In this document: piece after piece, positions 21,175 through 32,668 of the stretch | Position numbering within the stretch: position 1 is the stretch's first letter | Layout of the letters: every line of letters starts with the position of its first letter | The notes under the pieces: generated by a model | What the model saw: the letters and a program-made list of their open reading frames with translations, nothing else | Database searches by the model: none | Told to the model about the DNA's origin: nothing | From: Micrasema longulum | Taxonomy: Eukaryota > Arthropoda > Insecta > Trichoptera > Brachycentridae | DNA: 64,000 nt | Assembly (NCBI GenBank): GCA_022494885.1 | Contig: JAGVSM010001654.1 | Coordinates: forward strand, 19,618-83,617 | Reading direction: 5' to 3' | Position numbers and translations under genes: made by a program

Positions 21175-21440
21175 ATAGAACTTAATATTCTGTTTATATT
21201 GTATTTTATAACAGTATGTACCTAGCTGCTTTAAACCTTAAACTGCATTTTTTTAGCTTATTAAAAAAAATATTTATTAAACTTCTTTAACACAGTTCTA
21301 TATTTAATTGCTTTATATTGTTTTTTTTTTTTAAATTGATGTTGTTTATATACTCATATTTTATATAAATTTCATGTATGTAAGAGCCTTGTGGGCGTGA
21401 AAAATTAATGAAATTAAAAATAATAAATAAATATAATATG
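21175..21440 (+). repeat. LINE 3' UTR, family D, one monomer
   Basis: The plus-strand equivalent of the minus-strand UTRs at 36,285 and 39,690. It has one copy of the roughly 100 bp monomer (TAACACAGTTCTATATTT, GTTGTTTATATACTC) and ends CATGTATGTAAGAGCCTTGT plus GGGCGTG and an A-rich tail. Confidence 0.65.
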
Positions 21441-21594
21441 TAATATATTTTCTTTACTAACTTTGTATACTTTGTGGAAATCTGTTATTGATTCTGAGTT
21501 TTTACACTACATCTGTTTGTTTACTATAAATATGTATGTAGAACTGATGGTTTCCCAAGTAATATAAAAAAAATATTTAAAAATATTAACAAAT

Positions 21595-22110
21595 AAATGA
21601 AATAAAATAAAATAAAATAAAATAAAATAAAATAAAATAAAATAAAATAAAATAAAATAAAATAAAATAAAATAAAATAAAATAAAATAAAATAAAATAA
21701 AATAAAATAAAATTAAAAATAAAATAAAAATAAAATAAAAATAAAATAAAATAAAAATAAAATAAAATAAAATAAAATAAAATAAAAAATAAGATGAAAT
21801 AAAATGAAATAAAATGAGAGATAAAATGAAATAAGATAAAGAATAAAAGATAAAAAAATAAAATAAAATAAAATAAAATAAAATGAAATAAAAATAAAAA
21901 ATAAAAGATAAAATGGAGAAATAAAATAAAAAATAAAGAATAAAATAAAATAAAATAAAATAAAATAAAAGATAAAGATGTCAAATCAAACCAGAGCAGG
22001 CAAGGTAGGAGCAAGGAAACAGAATGAGAACAGGCAGAGGCAGAGCAGAGAACGAACAGAGCAGAATGAAATGAAATGAAATGAAATAAAATGAAATAAA
22101 ATAAAATAAA
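21595..22110. repeat. (AAAAT)n microsatellite, about 515 bp
   Basis: Pure AAAAT repeats at 21,597-21,713, then increasingly imperfect AAAAT/AAATG units. At 21,976-22,068 the array is interrupted by a purine-rich, GC-richer segment (GCAGGCAAGGTAGGAGC, GGCAGAGGCAGAGCAGAG). A 184-codon frame across it is low-complexity and not a gene. Confidence 0.95.
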
Positions 22111-22324
22111 ACTGGCCGGGCGGAACAATATTTTTGTCATTTTTAATCAGTAAATGTTCCGTAAAGTACCTACATCAAAACTTAAAAGTGGGGGGTTGGT
22201 AAAAATTGACGTAGTGAAATAGAAAAAATAGGATTAAAAATTGCATTGGAGTTTGATTAAATGGCCTTATATACGTGTATGCTATGGTAGTGTTTTTTTT
22301 TCACTTTTGAAGTAAAAAATTATT
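22111..22324. other. unassigned spacer
   Basis: Separates the microsatellite from a LINE. No signal noted. Confidence 0.35.
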
Positions 22325-23965
22325 GATAATCTAAAGCAATTGCAGAATCAATGCTTTCGTTTTATTTTCAACCTCAAAAGATATGACCATACATCACCCG
22401 TCCGCACCGAACTCAAGTGGCTTTGTTTTAATCAGCGCATAAACTTTCAACATCTCTCACTACTCTACAACATTCTTTACAACCCTCGAGCACCACAAGA
22501 TCTTGCTAAGAATTTAATTAACCTTTCTGATTATGATCTATCAATATTCTCTTCTCCATTGATAACAATTTCCATTCCCCGACATACCACATTAATCTTC
22601 AACATTTCATTTTCCTAATAATATTATAATTACATATTTCACAAGGAAAATCACAAAGTAAGTGCTCGTCTAGTGTAAGTGTAAGTCCAGACATCCACAG
22701 GGCTTATGACCTCTCATTGGCTGGTTTAAAAAAACATTTTACACAGGTGTATATTCACCATTCTGCCTCTATTTGAACATCTTTATTCCTTCGACACTTC
22801 CATTTGTTTGTGAAATTAAAGAGCTGAAACTTTTAGTGTCGCGGGTGAGATTCATCTGATTGAATTATTTTACCTACACACTAGGCAATACCAGAAAATA
22901 TTTTTCAAAATTAATACTTCTTCTTGAACCAGGTGGATTCATCAACAATGTTTTTAGTTTGTCCAAATTTTTGTAGACAAGCACTGAATTCAAATTCACT
23001 CTAAATATTCCCTTTCTATCCATGGTGCCAGACTCTGGAATAAGCTATCTTTTCATATAAAAAATGCGCCTTATTATTATATCCTTAAAACCCTTACTTT
23101 TCAAAAATTTCCACGATCATCATCCTAGACAGGATGGAGAGCGTTTTAACTCTTATAAAACTGTGGTAAATAACTCTTTTGCGCGCGGTGATATAACATC
23201 GTGTTAGCACAAGCAAAAGACAAAATATTTTTATATTCAGACATCCGAAAAAAACAATGTGACATACTGTTTAATAATCATCAATATATTATTTAGTCCT
23301 GTTAAAACAAAACATATTAAAAATATTAAATTCACCGGTCATCTTACATGCGTGCGTCCTCCATCACTGTCAATAACCGACTTAATCTGTTTCACACAAA
23401 CACCGGCCACCGTTTATGAGTTTTGTCTTCGTGTTTTCTCTTCAGATTTATCGCTGTATTGGCGTCACATTCATTCGTTCAAAATACTCGGCAGCTAACG
23501 TTATTTTTTGAATCTCCTGGCAGTCATAATTATTATGACATTCACCAATATCAAGACTACACCAACTAGGTAACGAGTATGGTGAAATTGATATATTTCG
23601 TCTGTCTTTATATAAATATAGGTTAAGTATTCAAAAGGTTATAAATTATTTTTTTTGAAATTTCTTAATATTTTTCTTTATTTACTTTTTATTTTCTCAT
23701 GTATCTCTATAATGTATAAACTAATATGTATATGAATGTGTGTATGTTTTCAAACGTAAATTTATTAAATATTTTTCTATGTACCGTATACCTATGTTGG
23801 TACATTTCCTTATTTTTAATTATTTGTATTGTATCTTTAGTTTTTCTAATGTTATCTTTAATTTTAACTAAATTTACATACTTATATTTCACTGCTGCAC
23901 TTGAATGTAATTTCTAATAAATGTAAAAGCCCGTAGGGCGTGTAAATTAATAAATAAATAAATTA
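22325..23965 (+). pseudogene. LINE ORF2 C-terminus split by a family F insertion
   Basis: The left piece (22,340-22,612) encodes CFRFIFNLKRYDHTSPVRTE, then ELKWLCFNQRINFQHLSLLY: the RFIFNLRKYDHxSP and LxWLxxxxRxxxHxLxLLY blocks of jockey/CR1-group ORF2. The frame breaks at 22,613. After about 390 bp of family F, the missing end resumes at about 23,010 as SIHGARLWNKLSFHIKNA, then LKTLTFQKF, and stops. A long UTR closes with AAAGCCCGTAGGGCGTGTAA and (AATA)n at 23,925-23,965. Deleting the insert restores block order, so the insertion is later than the LINE. Confidence 0.85.
22613..23004 (-). repeat. family F copy inside the LINE
   Basis: Core blocks: CAGGGCTTATGACCTCTCAT, ACCATTCTGCCTCTATTTG and AAAGAGCTGAAAC. 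They are followed by CAACAATGTTTTTAGTTTGT and TTTTTGTAGACAAGCACTG. The flanking LINE bases AACATTTCATTTTCC and AATATTCCCTTTC may be a decayed target duplication. Confidence 0.75.
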
Positions 23966-24960
23966 TTTGAGTTGTTTTTGTATTAATTTTCAACAAAGTC
24001 ATATAAATTTTACTTTCCAAATTAAGTGTGAAAATGTATATTTAAAGATTACAAAAAATACAAATTAATAATTTTAAAAAAATTAAAGATATATTATATC
24101 AAGTCTTGTATCGTAGTGACATCACAGCTTCACATCATTTCCTGATACCACATTCCGCATCTCATATAATGTGTGACAAATATTTTTAATAAATACGTTT
24201 ATATCTACAAGTGTTATCTATCCATTAAAAAAAACTATAAATCGAATATATTTTTGTGTTTAAAATCTTTAAGTGCAAATTTCGTCAATTTTTTAATGGC
24301 AGTCGGTTTTTTGTTTGGCTGAACTAGATCAGCAATCTCGCCAAAGTGCATAATTGGTTGGACTTAAAGATAAATAAATCATCATTTCGTCATTATAAAA
24401 AAAGTAAAAAATTGAGATACGCTTTTAAATTTTAACTTGAAAAGCTTTAACAAAAGTTTTACTAAGTAATGCTAAATTGTTATTTTATTCTGTATGTATT
24501 TGACAAGATAATCGCCGTTTCTGTTAAGACGTCTATTTTACATATTTGTTTTATTATAATATGTTCATTCTAAAAGTTTTTTTGTATTGCTTTGATGTAA
24601 AAAATCAGTGTTGTAAGCACTTTAGAAGGTGATAAAACAAGGCTAGCTGGACGGAAAAGGCTCTATTGCACGAGGAATTAATAGGAGTAAGATTCTGTTT
24701 CCCCCCTCAGAGTAAATTGAAAACTACCCTTGTCAAGGTGTAAGGAAGGTACTTATCTAATGAATTACAAGGGAGGAAACACACGTAACTACCTACATCA
24801 TTGTTTTTTTTTTAGATAAGATTACATTTAGCTGTAAAAGTGTAAGAATCTTTTGTTTAAGCAAATAAATTCTGTATTCATCAAAAATCTAAGAAAAATC
24901 TAAACATTTTTTATAATTGGTTTATTTTTATCAAAAAGTGTAAAATTTGTCTTTATGTAA
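23966..24960. other. no recognised feature
   Basis: About 1 kb without usable frames. A GC-richer patch at 24,630-24,790 (CAAGGCTAGCTGGACGG; GTTTCCCCCCTCAGAG) has no motif I can name. Confidence 0.35.
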
Positions 24961-24961
24961 A

Positions 24962-25030
24962 GACAAACTGAAGTGGCGTTCTACCTTCTCTGCCTACACA
25001 CACGGGGAGAAGACATGATTGTTTGTTTTA
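24962..25030 (+). repeat. RTE-like LINE 3' end fragment
   Basis: GGCGTTCTACCTTCTCTGCC, then CACACACGGGGAGAAGACATG. It corresponds to the extreme C-terminus and stop of the element at 52,500-52,835 (WRYILSAYPYGETA-stop). Very short. Confidence 0.5.
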
Positions 25031-25114
25031 TTGAAATCGATCTTGAAAGAAGCATGCCAGGCAAACGCACAACACACCACTACTAGGCAGACTTTCCTCG
25101 GCTCGATTATCCAT

Positions 25115-26295
25115 TTTCATCATCATCAGTGGCGCTACAGCCGTTGTGGGCCCTGGCCTTCTCCAGAATTTGTTTCCATTCGTCCCTGCACCCCGCAACT
25201 CTTCTTCAGTTCGTCAGGCCAATCGCTCTAATGTCACTTTCCACAGTATCCAGCCATCTTAATTTTGGTCGGCCTCTGCTTCGTCCGCCTTCCGGAGTGG
25301 TAAAAATAATATTTTTGGAGTGCGGTTATCATTCATTCTGTGCACATGGCCCAACCATTGTAATTTTCTTATTTTGATGAATTGTGCAATGTTGGGTTCG
25401 CCATACAGTGCCTCTAATTCATGATTAAAGCGTCTCCTTCACACTCCGTTTTGGTTGACAGCATCAAATATCTGCCTTAATTTTTTTCTTTCGAATACAA
25501 ATACAATATTAACATATTACAACATAGATAAAGAACATTTAAGAGAAGGTAATATGGAAGTCTAGCCATCTACAGGGCTTATGACCAGTCAATGGCTGGT
25601 TTAAGTGGCCACTTTACACACTGTGTAACATTCACCATTTTGCCTATGTATGAACATCCATATTTCTTCAATTCTTCCATTTGTTGATTTTAGCGAAGTT
25701 AAAGAGCTGAAACCTTTATTGTTGTGAAGAGATTCATCTGACTGAATTATTTTCCATACTAGGCAACGCCTGAAAACAATTTTCCAATTTTTAAACTTCT
25801 TCTTAGACCAGCCATTGACAGGTCATAAGCCCTGTAGATGCCTTGACTTCCATATTACCTTCTCTTAAATGTTCTTTATCTCCGTTGAAATATGTTAATA
25901 TAAACAGCTCCCCAGGGAGTTGAATCCAGTCCTTGTCTACGAAAATTTGGACAAACTCAAAATATTGTTGATTAATACAATATTGTCATCTCTTTTGGTC
26001 ATTACCCAGCATTGGCACCATATGTTATGACCGGTCTGAGGATAGTTTTGTAAATAATGGTCTTAGTTTTTCTAGCAAGCAATTTGGATTCCAGATGTTT
26101 AAACAAGGCATAATAACATTTGTTTGATGTTGATAGCCGTGCTCTAATCTCGGTACTATAATTGTTATCATTAGTCATTTCACTACCTTAATATTTAAAG
26201 GAATTGACGTTGTCTATGTGGTGTGATCCAACGTCAATTGACTGTTGTACATAGTTTATTGGTGACTTTCTTGCAAACATATATTAAGTCTAGTC
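25115..26295 (-). pseudogene. RTE-type LINE reverse transcriptase, split by family F
   Basis: From the high-coordinate end on the minus strand: VNSFKY.GSEMTNDNNYSTE, then IRARLSTSNKCYYALFKHL and TKTIIYKTILRPVITYGA. These are the RT thumb blocks (xxKYLGS...EIxxRI...TYGAETW). After the insertion at 25,500-25,984 it resumes with KKLRQIFDAVNQNGV, then IRKLQWLGHVHRM, SRGRPKLRWLDTVESDI and DEWKQILEKARAHNGC, the C-terminus of RTE-group elements. At least two Trp codons have become TGA (before the HELEAL block and before RRVAG). The 5' two thirds of ORF2 are missing. Confidence 0.88.
25500..25984 (-). repeat. family F copy with perfect 11 bp target duplication
   Basis: AATACAATATT occurs at 25,500-25,510 and again at 25,974-25,984. 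Between them the copy starts AACATATTACAAC and carries the core. It then turns into an inverted arm (AGACCAGCCATTGACAGGTC to GAAATATGTTAATAT) and closes with CTCCCCAGGGAGTTG... and AATATTGTTGATT. The two arms are about 100 bp. It interrupts an RTE LINE whose frame resumes on both sides. Confidence 0.9.
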
Positions 26296-27119
26296 GATTA
26301 GTCGATTTTTCATTTTAATATTTTTAATTGAGATTAGCCATCACATCGTAGAAAAATTTGACTGTTTATCAGTGTATATCTTATTTCTTCGTTCACAAAT
26401 GTTCACTCACGAAGTTCGTTCACGAAGTACCTCTTGATTCCATACCGTATTTTTTCCTTCTTCTCAAATTTATATATGGCGGAAAAACGGGTTGATACGG
26501 GATAAGGTTTGATATGGTAACGTTTTCTTCTTTACCAGCTAAGGTAAAAGCCCTATATTCACACCATAAATAGCTCTCATCTATATTCAGATACGTACAA
26601 AAGATGGCAGTCCTGTCACTTATATGTCAAATTTTACATTCGTGCGACACTTTCGACATACCATGCCGAAATATTTTTGCTCCAGGAAATTTCATTTAAA
26701 TCTTTAAAAAAATAACTTTTGTGGGTGTCTATTTGAGTTAAATATGTCAAACAAAGTACATTTATTTGTATGGAGAAATAAACTGAGGTGATCGGTTAGT
26801 TTCATCATTCACTGAGAACGGGCTGAGCGCTGGCTGATATTTGTAGTTTTTTTTGTCGTTTTGAAAAAGTAGATTTAATTGCAAAACAGGCTTGTATGAG
26901 TGGAAAATTAAGTATGATAGTGTAACGGCAACTGATTTGTACCAAACTATAAAAAAGAATAGTTGAGATGTATAGTGTATGCAGTGAAATGAATCTAAAT
27001 TGGTAAAAGGATCATTTTACGCTTTTATACAGTCAAATGTTTAAAAAAAACCGCGGTATGTAGGAACAACTCTCTCAAGGGGTAAAGTTATAACAATATC
27101 GCTTCTTTTTATTTATATC
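26296..27119. other. mostly unassigned
   Basis: Contains the 60 bp match to 6,482 (at 26,775-26,835) and a local duplicated word TTCACTCACGAAGTTCGTTCACGAAGT-like at about 26,400-26,430. No coding signal recognised. Confidence 0.35.
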
Positions 27120-27375
27120 ATTACAGAGATGGGTAGAATTTTTTTTTTGTTTCAAGATTATGGATATTCGAGCGTTTACAGGGCTTATGACCTGTCATAG
27201 GTTGGGTTCAAGTGGCCACTTTTATGTAGATACTACAACATTCCCCATTCCGCTTATTAGCGAATATCCATATTGGTGACATTTTTGGTTTTTGTGTATA
27301 TGTCATGAAACAAGGAAAGCTTTCGCTAGCGCGTTTGGATTGGTTTTATTTGATATTGAGGTTAAGTATTAAAGC
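27120..27375 (-). repeat. family F, subfamily 3, copy 1
   Basis: About 255 bp shared with 55,265-55,520 in the same orientation. It carries the family core GTTTACAGGGCTTATGACCT but is bracketed by a short hairpin, GGATATTCGAGCG against CGCTTATTAGCGAATATCC. The homology continues to GATATTGAGGTTAAGTATT, so this subfamily has its own downstream body. Confidence 0.72.
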
Positions 27376-27429
27376 AAATTTCTCTATTTATCGCTTATCG
27401 CTTCATTAGTATGGTCTCCTCAGTAAAAT

Positions 27430-28165
27430 GTATATATTAATGAAATTGAGAACATTCAAAAGAAATTTATAATGAGCCTGGAATATCGTTTTGGCAACAT
27501 TGAAAATGATTACGACACATCTTTGATCAATTTTAATATAGAATCACTACAAAAAAGACGCCTTACAAGTGATTTAATTTTTCTTTTCAAAATTTTAAAT
27601 AATATAGTTGATTCACCGTATCTTTTACAAAATATTAGTTTCCGTTGTCCTCTTTGCTATACCAGAATTAATTCCTTTTTTTATGTACCAACTTGTAAAA
27701 ACAAATATACCTCAAATTTATTCATTGGACGTACCTGTAGAAATGAAAATGGACTCAGTATTGATGTAGACATTTTTAACTGCACGTTGCATTTGTACAG
27801 AAAATTTCTTCATTGGGTTGATTATTTGAAATAGTTGCTGAATGTGCATCTTGAGTGGTTTATGCTATGTATATGTGCCGCATGTAATGTATATGTTTGT
27901 GTATGTTTTATATATGCGTTCATGTGTTTGTGTGGATGGCTCGGAGTGTACTTTCGGTATTTTTATTTATTACCTTCATGGATAACGCAAATGTTAACAA
28001 TTATTATTTTCTCATTTGAAATTCTAATTTATTTATTTTTTTGTCACATTTAATGTTTATATCTTTTGCATGCTTTATAAACACTTATTGGTATTTTCAT
28101 GTAAAAAAATGGTTGTTTTTAATACTTTTTATGTATTGTATGTTTTTTGAATAAAATAATAAATA
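27430..28165 (+). pseudogene. LINE ORF2 C-terminus, family A
   Basis: Open frame 27,472-27,834: IESLQKRRLTSDLIFLFKIL, then YLLQNISFRCPL and SIDVDIFNCTLHLYRKFL, then stop. The RRxxxDLxFLFKIL block and its position just before the stop are typical of jockey/CR1-group ORF2 ends. The GT-rich 3' UTR (CCGCATGTAATGTATATG) ends in an AATAAAATAATAAATAAA tail at about 28,165. Better preserved than the copy at 1-510, with a single uninterrupted frame over 120 codons. Confidence 0.85.
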
Positions 28166-28500
28166 AAATATGCAGATTCAGATCAGGTCACGATTGTTTC
28201 CCATCACATCTATTTAAAATCAACTTTAGGAACTCTCCGTAAATGTTGAAACTGTAACTCTCCAAAAAAGAAACCAATTCTTGTGCTCGGTGACTTACAC
28301 TATAGTTGTTTATTTATAAGAGTTTATATGATTTTGAATATACGAGTACTTACATGAGAAAAAAAACAAAAACAAAGGATATATAAAGAAAAGCAGAAAA
28401 TAAAAATGCATTCATACTAATTAAAATTGAATTCAGTTTTTACACTTGTTCAAAAAATTTCTTAAGATTTACTTTAAATTTATTTATTGAAATATTAGTT
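28166..28500. other. unassigned spacer
   Basis: No repeat or gene signal beyond an A-rich run near 28,360. Confidence 0.35.
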
Positions 28501-28504
28501 TTAA

Positions 28505-29115
28505 TAATCACAACTTATGACACCAAAACAAATAAACGCTAAAACAATACTCACTTATAGATTCAAACACTACTCTTACTCAAATGAAAGACATAACCCC
28601 CACAATACATCACATACAAATAATATAATCACTAGATCCTCAACACATAAACAACTTAAACAAATACAAACTAATACCACTTTCAACAAAGGGATTTTGA
28701 GTATTATTCAATTAAAATCTATAACCTACTTCCACTATCTATTAAAGGAATTAGTAATGAGAAAATGTTTAAAAGGCTATAAAAAAATGGATAGTGGAGC
28801 TAGGTAGAAGTAAAATGGATTGTCTCATTCGCCCATACCAATGCTGAATCAACTGCTCCACAACTGTATGGCTTATGTTAGGTTTTTGTTGTTTTCATTG
28901 TGTGTTTTGTAATATAAATAATATAGATGTATATAAATACCTTGTTTTTAAAACTGTCTGAATATTTGTTAATTATGTTTGTTTTTTAAGTGAGTCTTCT
29001 TTGTTTATTCTCAAATGTAATTAAAAAACACTAAATTGTTAAGTGTCCTCGGCACGGGAAACCCCAGTGAGGTCACATTATTTTTATTATTAATTTATAG
29101 TTTGTAAGCGAAAAA
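28505..29115 (+). pseudogene. LINE ORF2 C-terminus and 3' UTR, family E
   Basis: The 96-codon frame 28,517-28,807 contains SNERHNPHNTSHTNN (the H-N-T-R region) and NNIITRSSTHKQLKQIQTNT; alternative frames continue toward the C-terminus. The UTR ends GTCCTCGGCACGGGAAACCC, then GTGAGGTCACATTATT. A full inverted copy lies at 59,150-59,740. Confidence 0.72.
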
Positions 29116-29119
29116 TATG

Positions 29120-29455
29120 AATAAATAAAAATAAATAGTTTTTAGTTCATTGGGGAGATGTTTGTAATTTTAAACACCTTTAAAGACAAATCTATTTTGA
29201 TCATGACTTGTGTGAAATTTAGGGATTTAATTATTATTTTAGTATCTGAGTGACTTATTTATCTCAAATTCTTTAATTTTTTTTTCTTTATACATTTGTA
29301 AAATATAATTTATTTTATTAATAGAGTCTACTGTATAAACTTTAAGTAATTTTAATAGACTTTCCGTATTGAATGCTGAAAGTTTCTTTAAAATTACTTA
29401 AATAATTCATGTTTGTACTATTTTAAGAGGGTTTAATATATATGCGCCAACCATA
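29120..29455. other. unassigned spacer
   Basis: AT-rich, with a weak inverted pair (TTTAAGTAATTTTAATAGAC / AAAATTACTTAAATAATT) around 29,338-29,410. Confidence 0.35.
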
Positions 29456-29457
29456 CC

Positions 29458-29640
29458 ATATTTATTTATTTATTTGACGGACTAATGCAGTCCATTCTAA
29501 CGATGGTATATACAATTTTTTTATAATTAATACATAAAATAAAACACAATTTATTAAAATTAAAGCTAGGACAAAAAAAATACTACCACAAGACAAGTTC
29601 CAGTCTATCTTAGTGATTTTTTAAATCTACAAAGACTTTT
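29458..29640 (-). repeat. LINE 3' UTR remnant
   Basis: Starts with a (TTTA)n run, followed on the plus strand by GACGGACTAATGCAGTCCAT. This is the A-tail plus terminal hairpin arrangement of LINE ends read on the minus strand. No coding part. Confidence 0.5.
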
Positions 29641-29644
29641 TTTA

Positions 29645-30390
29645 AATTTTATTTATTTACAATTTTAAAAAACCCGTTAGGGTTACATTAGAAATGTAAT
29701 ATTGTATAGTCATTTTATGTCTCGTCTAGTCTAGTTAGTTCAGTCATCATGTGCTTTTTCAAATTGATTTTAAATTTGTCTCCAGTAAAAGTTTTCAAGT
29801 AGTAAGGTAGGTCGTTGTAGTGTTTGAGTCCATCATGTAGTATTTTTGACTGTCCTGTGTTTGTCTTTGCTTTTTCAATATGATAGTGTTGTTGTTGTCT
29901 GGTGTTATATTTGTGTATGTCAGCATTTTTGACTAATATTATGTCGTCGTCTTGTATGTTTCCCAGTGTTATTTTGTGCACAATTTTTAAGGTCTCAATT
30001 TTAGTCAAGTAGTATATGTCAAACTGGTGTGTTTTTTTGTACAGTTCAGTCGTAGAGGTCAGGTAGGGTAGGTTGTATGTTAGTTTAAGAATTTTATTTT
30101 GTTGTCTTTGTATTCTTGTTATGTCTGTCTTGTTGCCAGTTCCCCAGAAGGCGATCATGTAACTCAATTTACTTTTGACATAGGCTTCGTACATCATAAT
30201 TTTTTCCTTTCTTGGTATATAATCTTTAATTTTGTAGAAGAGGCTATGTAGTGATGCCATTACTTTAGTGAGTCCGTCTATGTGTTTTGTCCATTTTAAT
30301 TGTCTGTCCATTGTGAGTCCTAGGTAAGTCACATGTTCTAGTTCTTTAAGAGTTTAGTTGTCTATTTTTATGTTCATGTTACGGTTCTTC
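29645..30390 (-). pseudogene. LINE ORF2 C-terminus, family G, copy 1
   Basis: The minus-strand frame 30,332-29,715 (205 codons) is the longest LINE frame in the window. It contains TYLGLTMDRQLKWTKHIDGL, then MIAFWGTGNKTDITRIQRQQ, HKYNTRQQQHYHIEKAK and GLKHYNDLPYYLKTF, the expected order of RT thumb, Q-R-x-Q-N-K, N-T-R and NxLP blocks. A stop just upstream (near 30,350) separates it from the preceding residues. The copy at 50,712-51,253 is almost identical, which implies recent activity of this family. Confidence 0.9.
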
Positions 30391-30785
30391 TTTTATGTTT
30401 CAAAATGTATAATCTTACACCAAAAAAGTCCAGATGTTGTCTCGACTTTATAATATGACACAATCGAGACAATGGTGCATGCAATCCATAGTTTGTGCTG
30501 TGTTGATCGAGGAACAGCACATTATTATTTCGCAACCGGCGGATTAGAACATTGGATGCCACATTATAACTTACATTGTACAATTGAGTTATAAGCTATT
30601 TTCATATTATTGATTTTTAAAGTATTCCTTAATCTAATAAACATGTATATACATTTTCTAATACGTTTAACTAGTTCACTAATATGGTTTTTCCATTTTA
30701 GGTTTTGGTCTATGTATACATCAAGATATTTAATTTTATCTGTTATATTAAGAACTAAATAACTTTATGAATCGTTTTTTACCTC
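30375..30785 (-). pseudogene. LINE fragment of a second family, internally deleted
   Basis: On the minus strand, IKYLDVYIDQNLKWKNHISE, then LVKRIRKCIYMFIRLRNTL (RT thumb) at about 30,740-30,610. It then jumps to LIRRLRNNNVLFL and YGLHAPLSRLCH near 30,540-30,450. The segment between is missing. The family G element begins directly after it and may have inserted into this one. Confidence 0.72.
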
Positions 30786-30789
30786 TCCT

Positions 30790-31325
30790 GTAAAATTTTC
30801 ATTTCGACTCTTATTCGAAAAACACCTTTAAATGTTTTATTAGAATAATATTTAAATGAGAAATTATTTTAAAAGGCGCTTTCACCCCATTAAAATTTTC
30901 CCGACGAATTATTAGTACAAAATATGGGGTGCAAAAAATTGAAATGGTACTACCCTTATTTTTTGTAACAAGGCGTAAAAGATTCTGTAATGAATATTTT
31001 AAAACAATGAACGGAGATAAGAGAGTAGTTAAATCTCCCTTTTGGCGAAGGGTCCCCATTTTAAGGCATTGTTCTCGACATTAGCGTCAGAAGTCTCTTT
31101 AATGCAACAATGTAGGAAATTTCTCAAGAGCAGACCCTTTTTACAGTGTGGAAGACCATAAATCACACACTTAATAAAAAGGTTAGATTGATTTATGTTG
31201 AGAATCTTTGATACAAATTCCATATTTTTTGTCATAAATTCGTAGCTCTACGAAAACCGAGCAAAGTACCATTAAAAATAATTTTGATTTTTTATAAAAT
31301 CCAAAATCCACAGTATGGAAAAATA
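30790..31325. other. unresolved stretch with short frames
   Basis: Two overlapping minus-strand frames of 68-82 codons (30,811-31,235) contain no motif I recognise and do not line up with splice sites. Probably decayed transposon sequence. Confidence 0.35.
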
Positions 31326-31332
31326 TATATAC

Positions 31333-31968
31333 GTATAAAACTAGCGGCCCTGACCGATGTTTTCCTGTCCGAACGTTGGCTTACTTGCTATTAGATTGAA
31401 AAAATATTTTTAATTGATAAGTAGGTACCTAGGTACTTGTTCATGGTTGAATTCCAAAACATAAAATATATATTTTTTCAAATATGGCATTCTTTTTGCA
31501 AACGTCAAACTCCGGTCGTCTCACCAACAAAGGGGTGTACTTATGTAGGAATAAGATTTTTAAAATTGTATTGAATTTAATATTATTTTAGTGTTACCAA
31601 AAATCCCATAAAAAGATATAAATGGGTAGAAATTATAAGGAGTTTAAGGAAATAATTTGAATGAGATCCACAACAAACAAATGCTGTTTGTAAACATTCA
31701 ACAACAAACCTTTTTTTATACACAAAAAAACAAAATCTTTCCATTTTTGTGCAAATGCATTCTCCTCGAATGCAACCCTGGTAGATCGATGAATAAAACA
31801 TTTATGCTCCTAACTTTTTTCGATTGAAGATTTGAATATCTACAAATACGCACAGCGCAAAAATCTATATTTCTCTAAAAATCGCACGTAAATCGGTTAA
31901 GCCGTTTAGGAGGAGTACGGTGACATCACACGTACAGAGGAGTTATATATATAAAGAAGATATATAAG
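31333..31968 (+). repeat. dispersed repeat R4, copy 2
   Basis: Direct-orientation partner of 8,962-9,640. Shared blocks include TCCGAACGTTGGCTTACTTG, TGATAAGTAGGTACCTAG, CATTCTTTTTGCAAACGTCA, GGTAGATCGATGAATAAAAC and GGTGACATCACACGTACAGAG, followed by TATATATATAAAG. Internal small indels are frequent. Confidence 0.65.
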
Positions 31969-32050
31969 ATGCGAATTTATAAAGTGTGAGCAAGACCAAT
32001 AATGATATATATGGCGTTAAAGCTAGGGGAGATACAGTCAGAACTAAACA

Positions 32051-32476
32051 AGTATAAAAGATTAACAAATTACAACGGGGGTGGAGAGTACCTTAAAGAA
32101 GGGAATATAGAAATCTAGGCATTTGCAGGGCTTATGACCTGTCATTGGCTGGTTTGAGAGGCACACTGTGTAACGTTCACTATTTTGCATGCAAATTTCC
32201 TCAATTCTTCCATTTGTTGATTTTAGTGAAGTTAAAGAGTTCAAACATAGGCAAAATGGTGAATGTTACTCATTGTGTAAAGTGGCCACTTAAACCAGCC
32301 AATGACAAGTCGTCAGACCTGTAAATGCTTAGACTTCCAAATATGCAATACCTTTTATTCAGGTATTGTCTATCCCTGTTGTAATTTGTTAATTTTAAGG
32401 ACTCTTGAGGGGGTAAAATCCAGTCTTTTGTTTACAAACATTTGGGCAAACTCAAACATTGTAAGTATTAAGGATT
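32051..32476 (-). repeat. family F copy, palindromic, with about 13 bp target duplication
   Basis: Left flank AGTATAAAAGATT and right flank AGTATTAAGGATT differ at two positions. The element starts AACAAATTACAAC. It carries a plus arm (GGCATTTGCAGGGCTTATGA) and an inverted arm (CCAGCCAATGACAAGTCG), and ends ACTCAAACATTGTA. Confidence 0.8.
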
Positions 32477-32668
32477 TTAAATTTTTTAAATTTGATTAAA
32501 TTTATATTTGAAGCACTAACTATATGGTTATTCTTTTGTTAATATAATTAGGCAATTTTATAACGATTGAAAAAAAAAATCGTGATAATCGGTGCTAGCT
32601 GCAGTAGCTAGTAGCATGTGTCTTATCAGGACGTTTGTTTTATATTGTGAGAAAGGGTGGTGTCTTAA

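Noticed and set aside
21586..22140. 184-codon open frame on the minus strand
   Set aside because: It is a translation of the AAAAT microsatellite (Phe/Ile/Leu/Tyr only).
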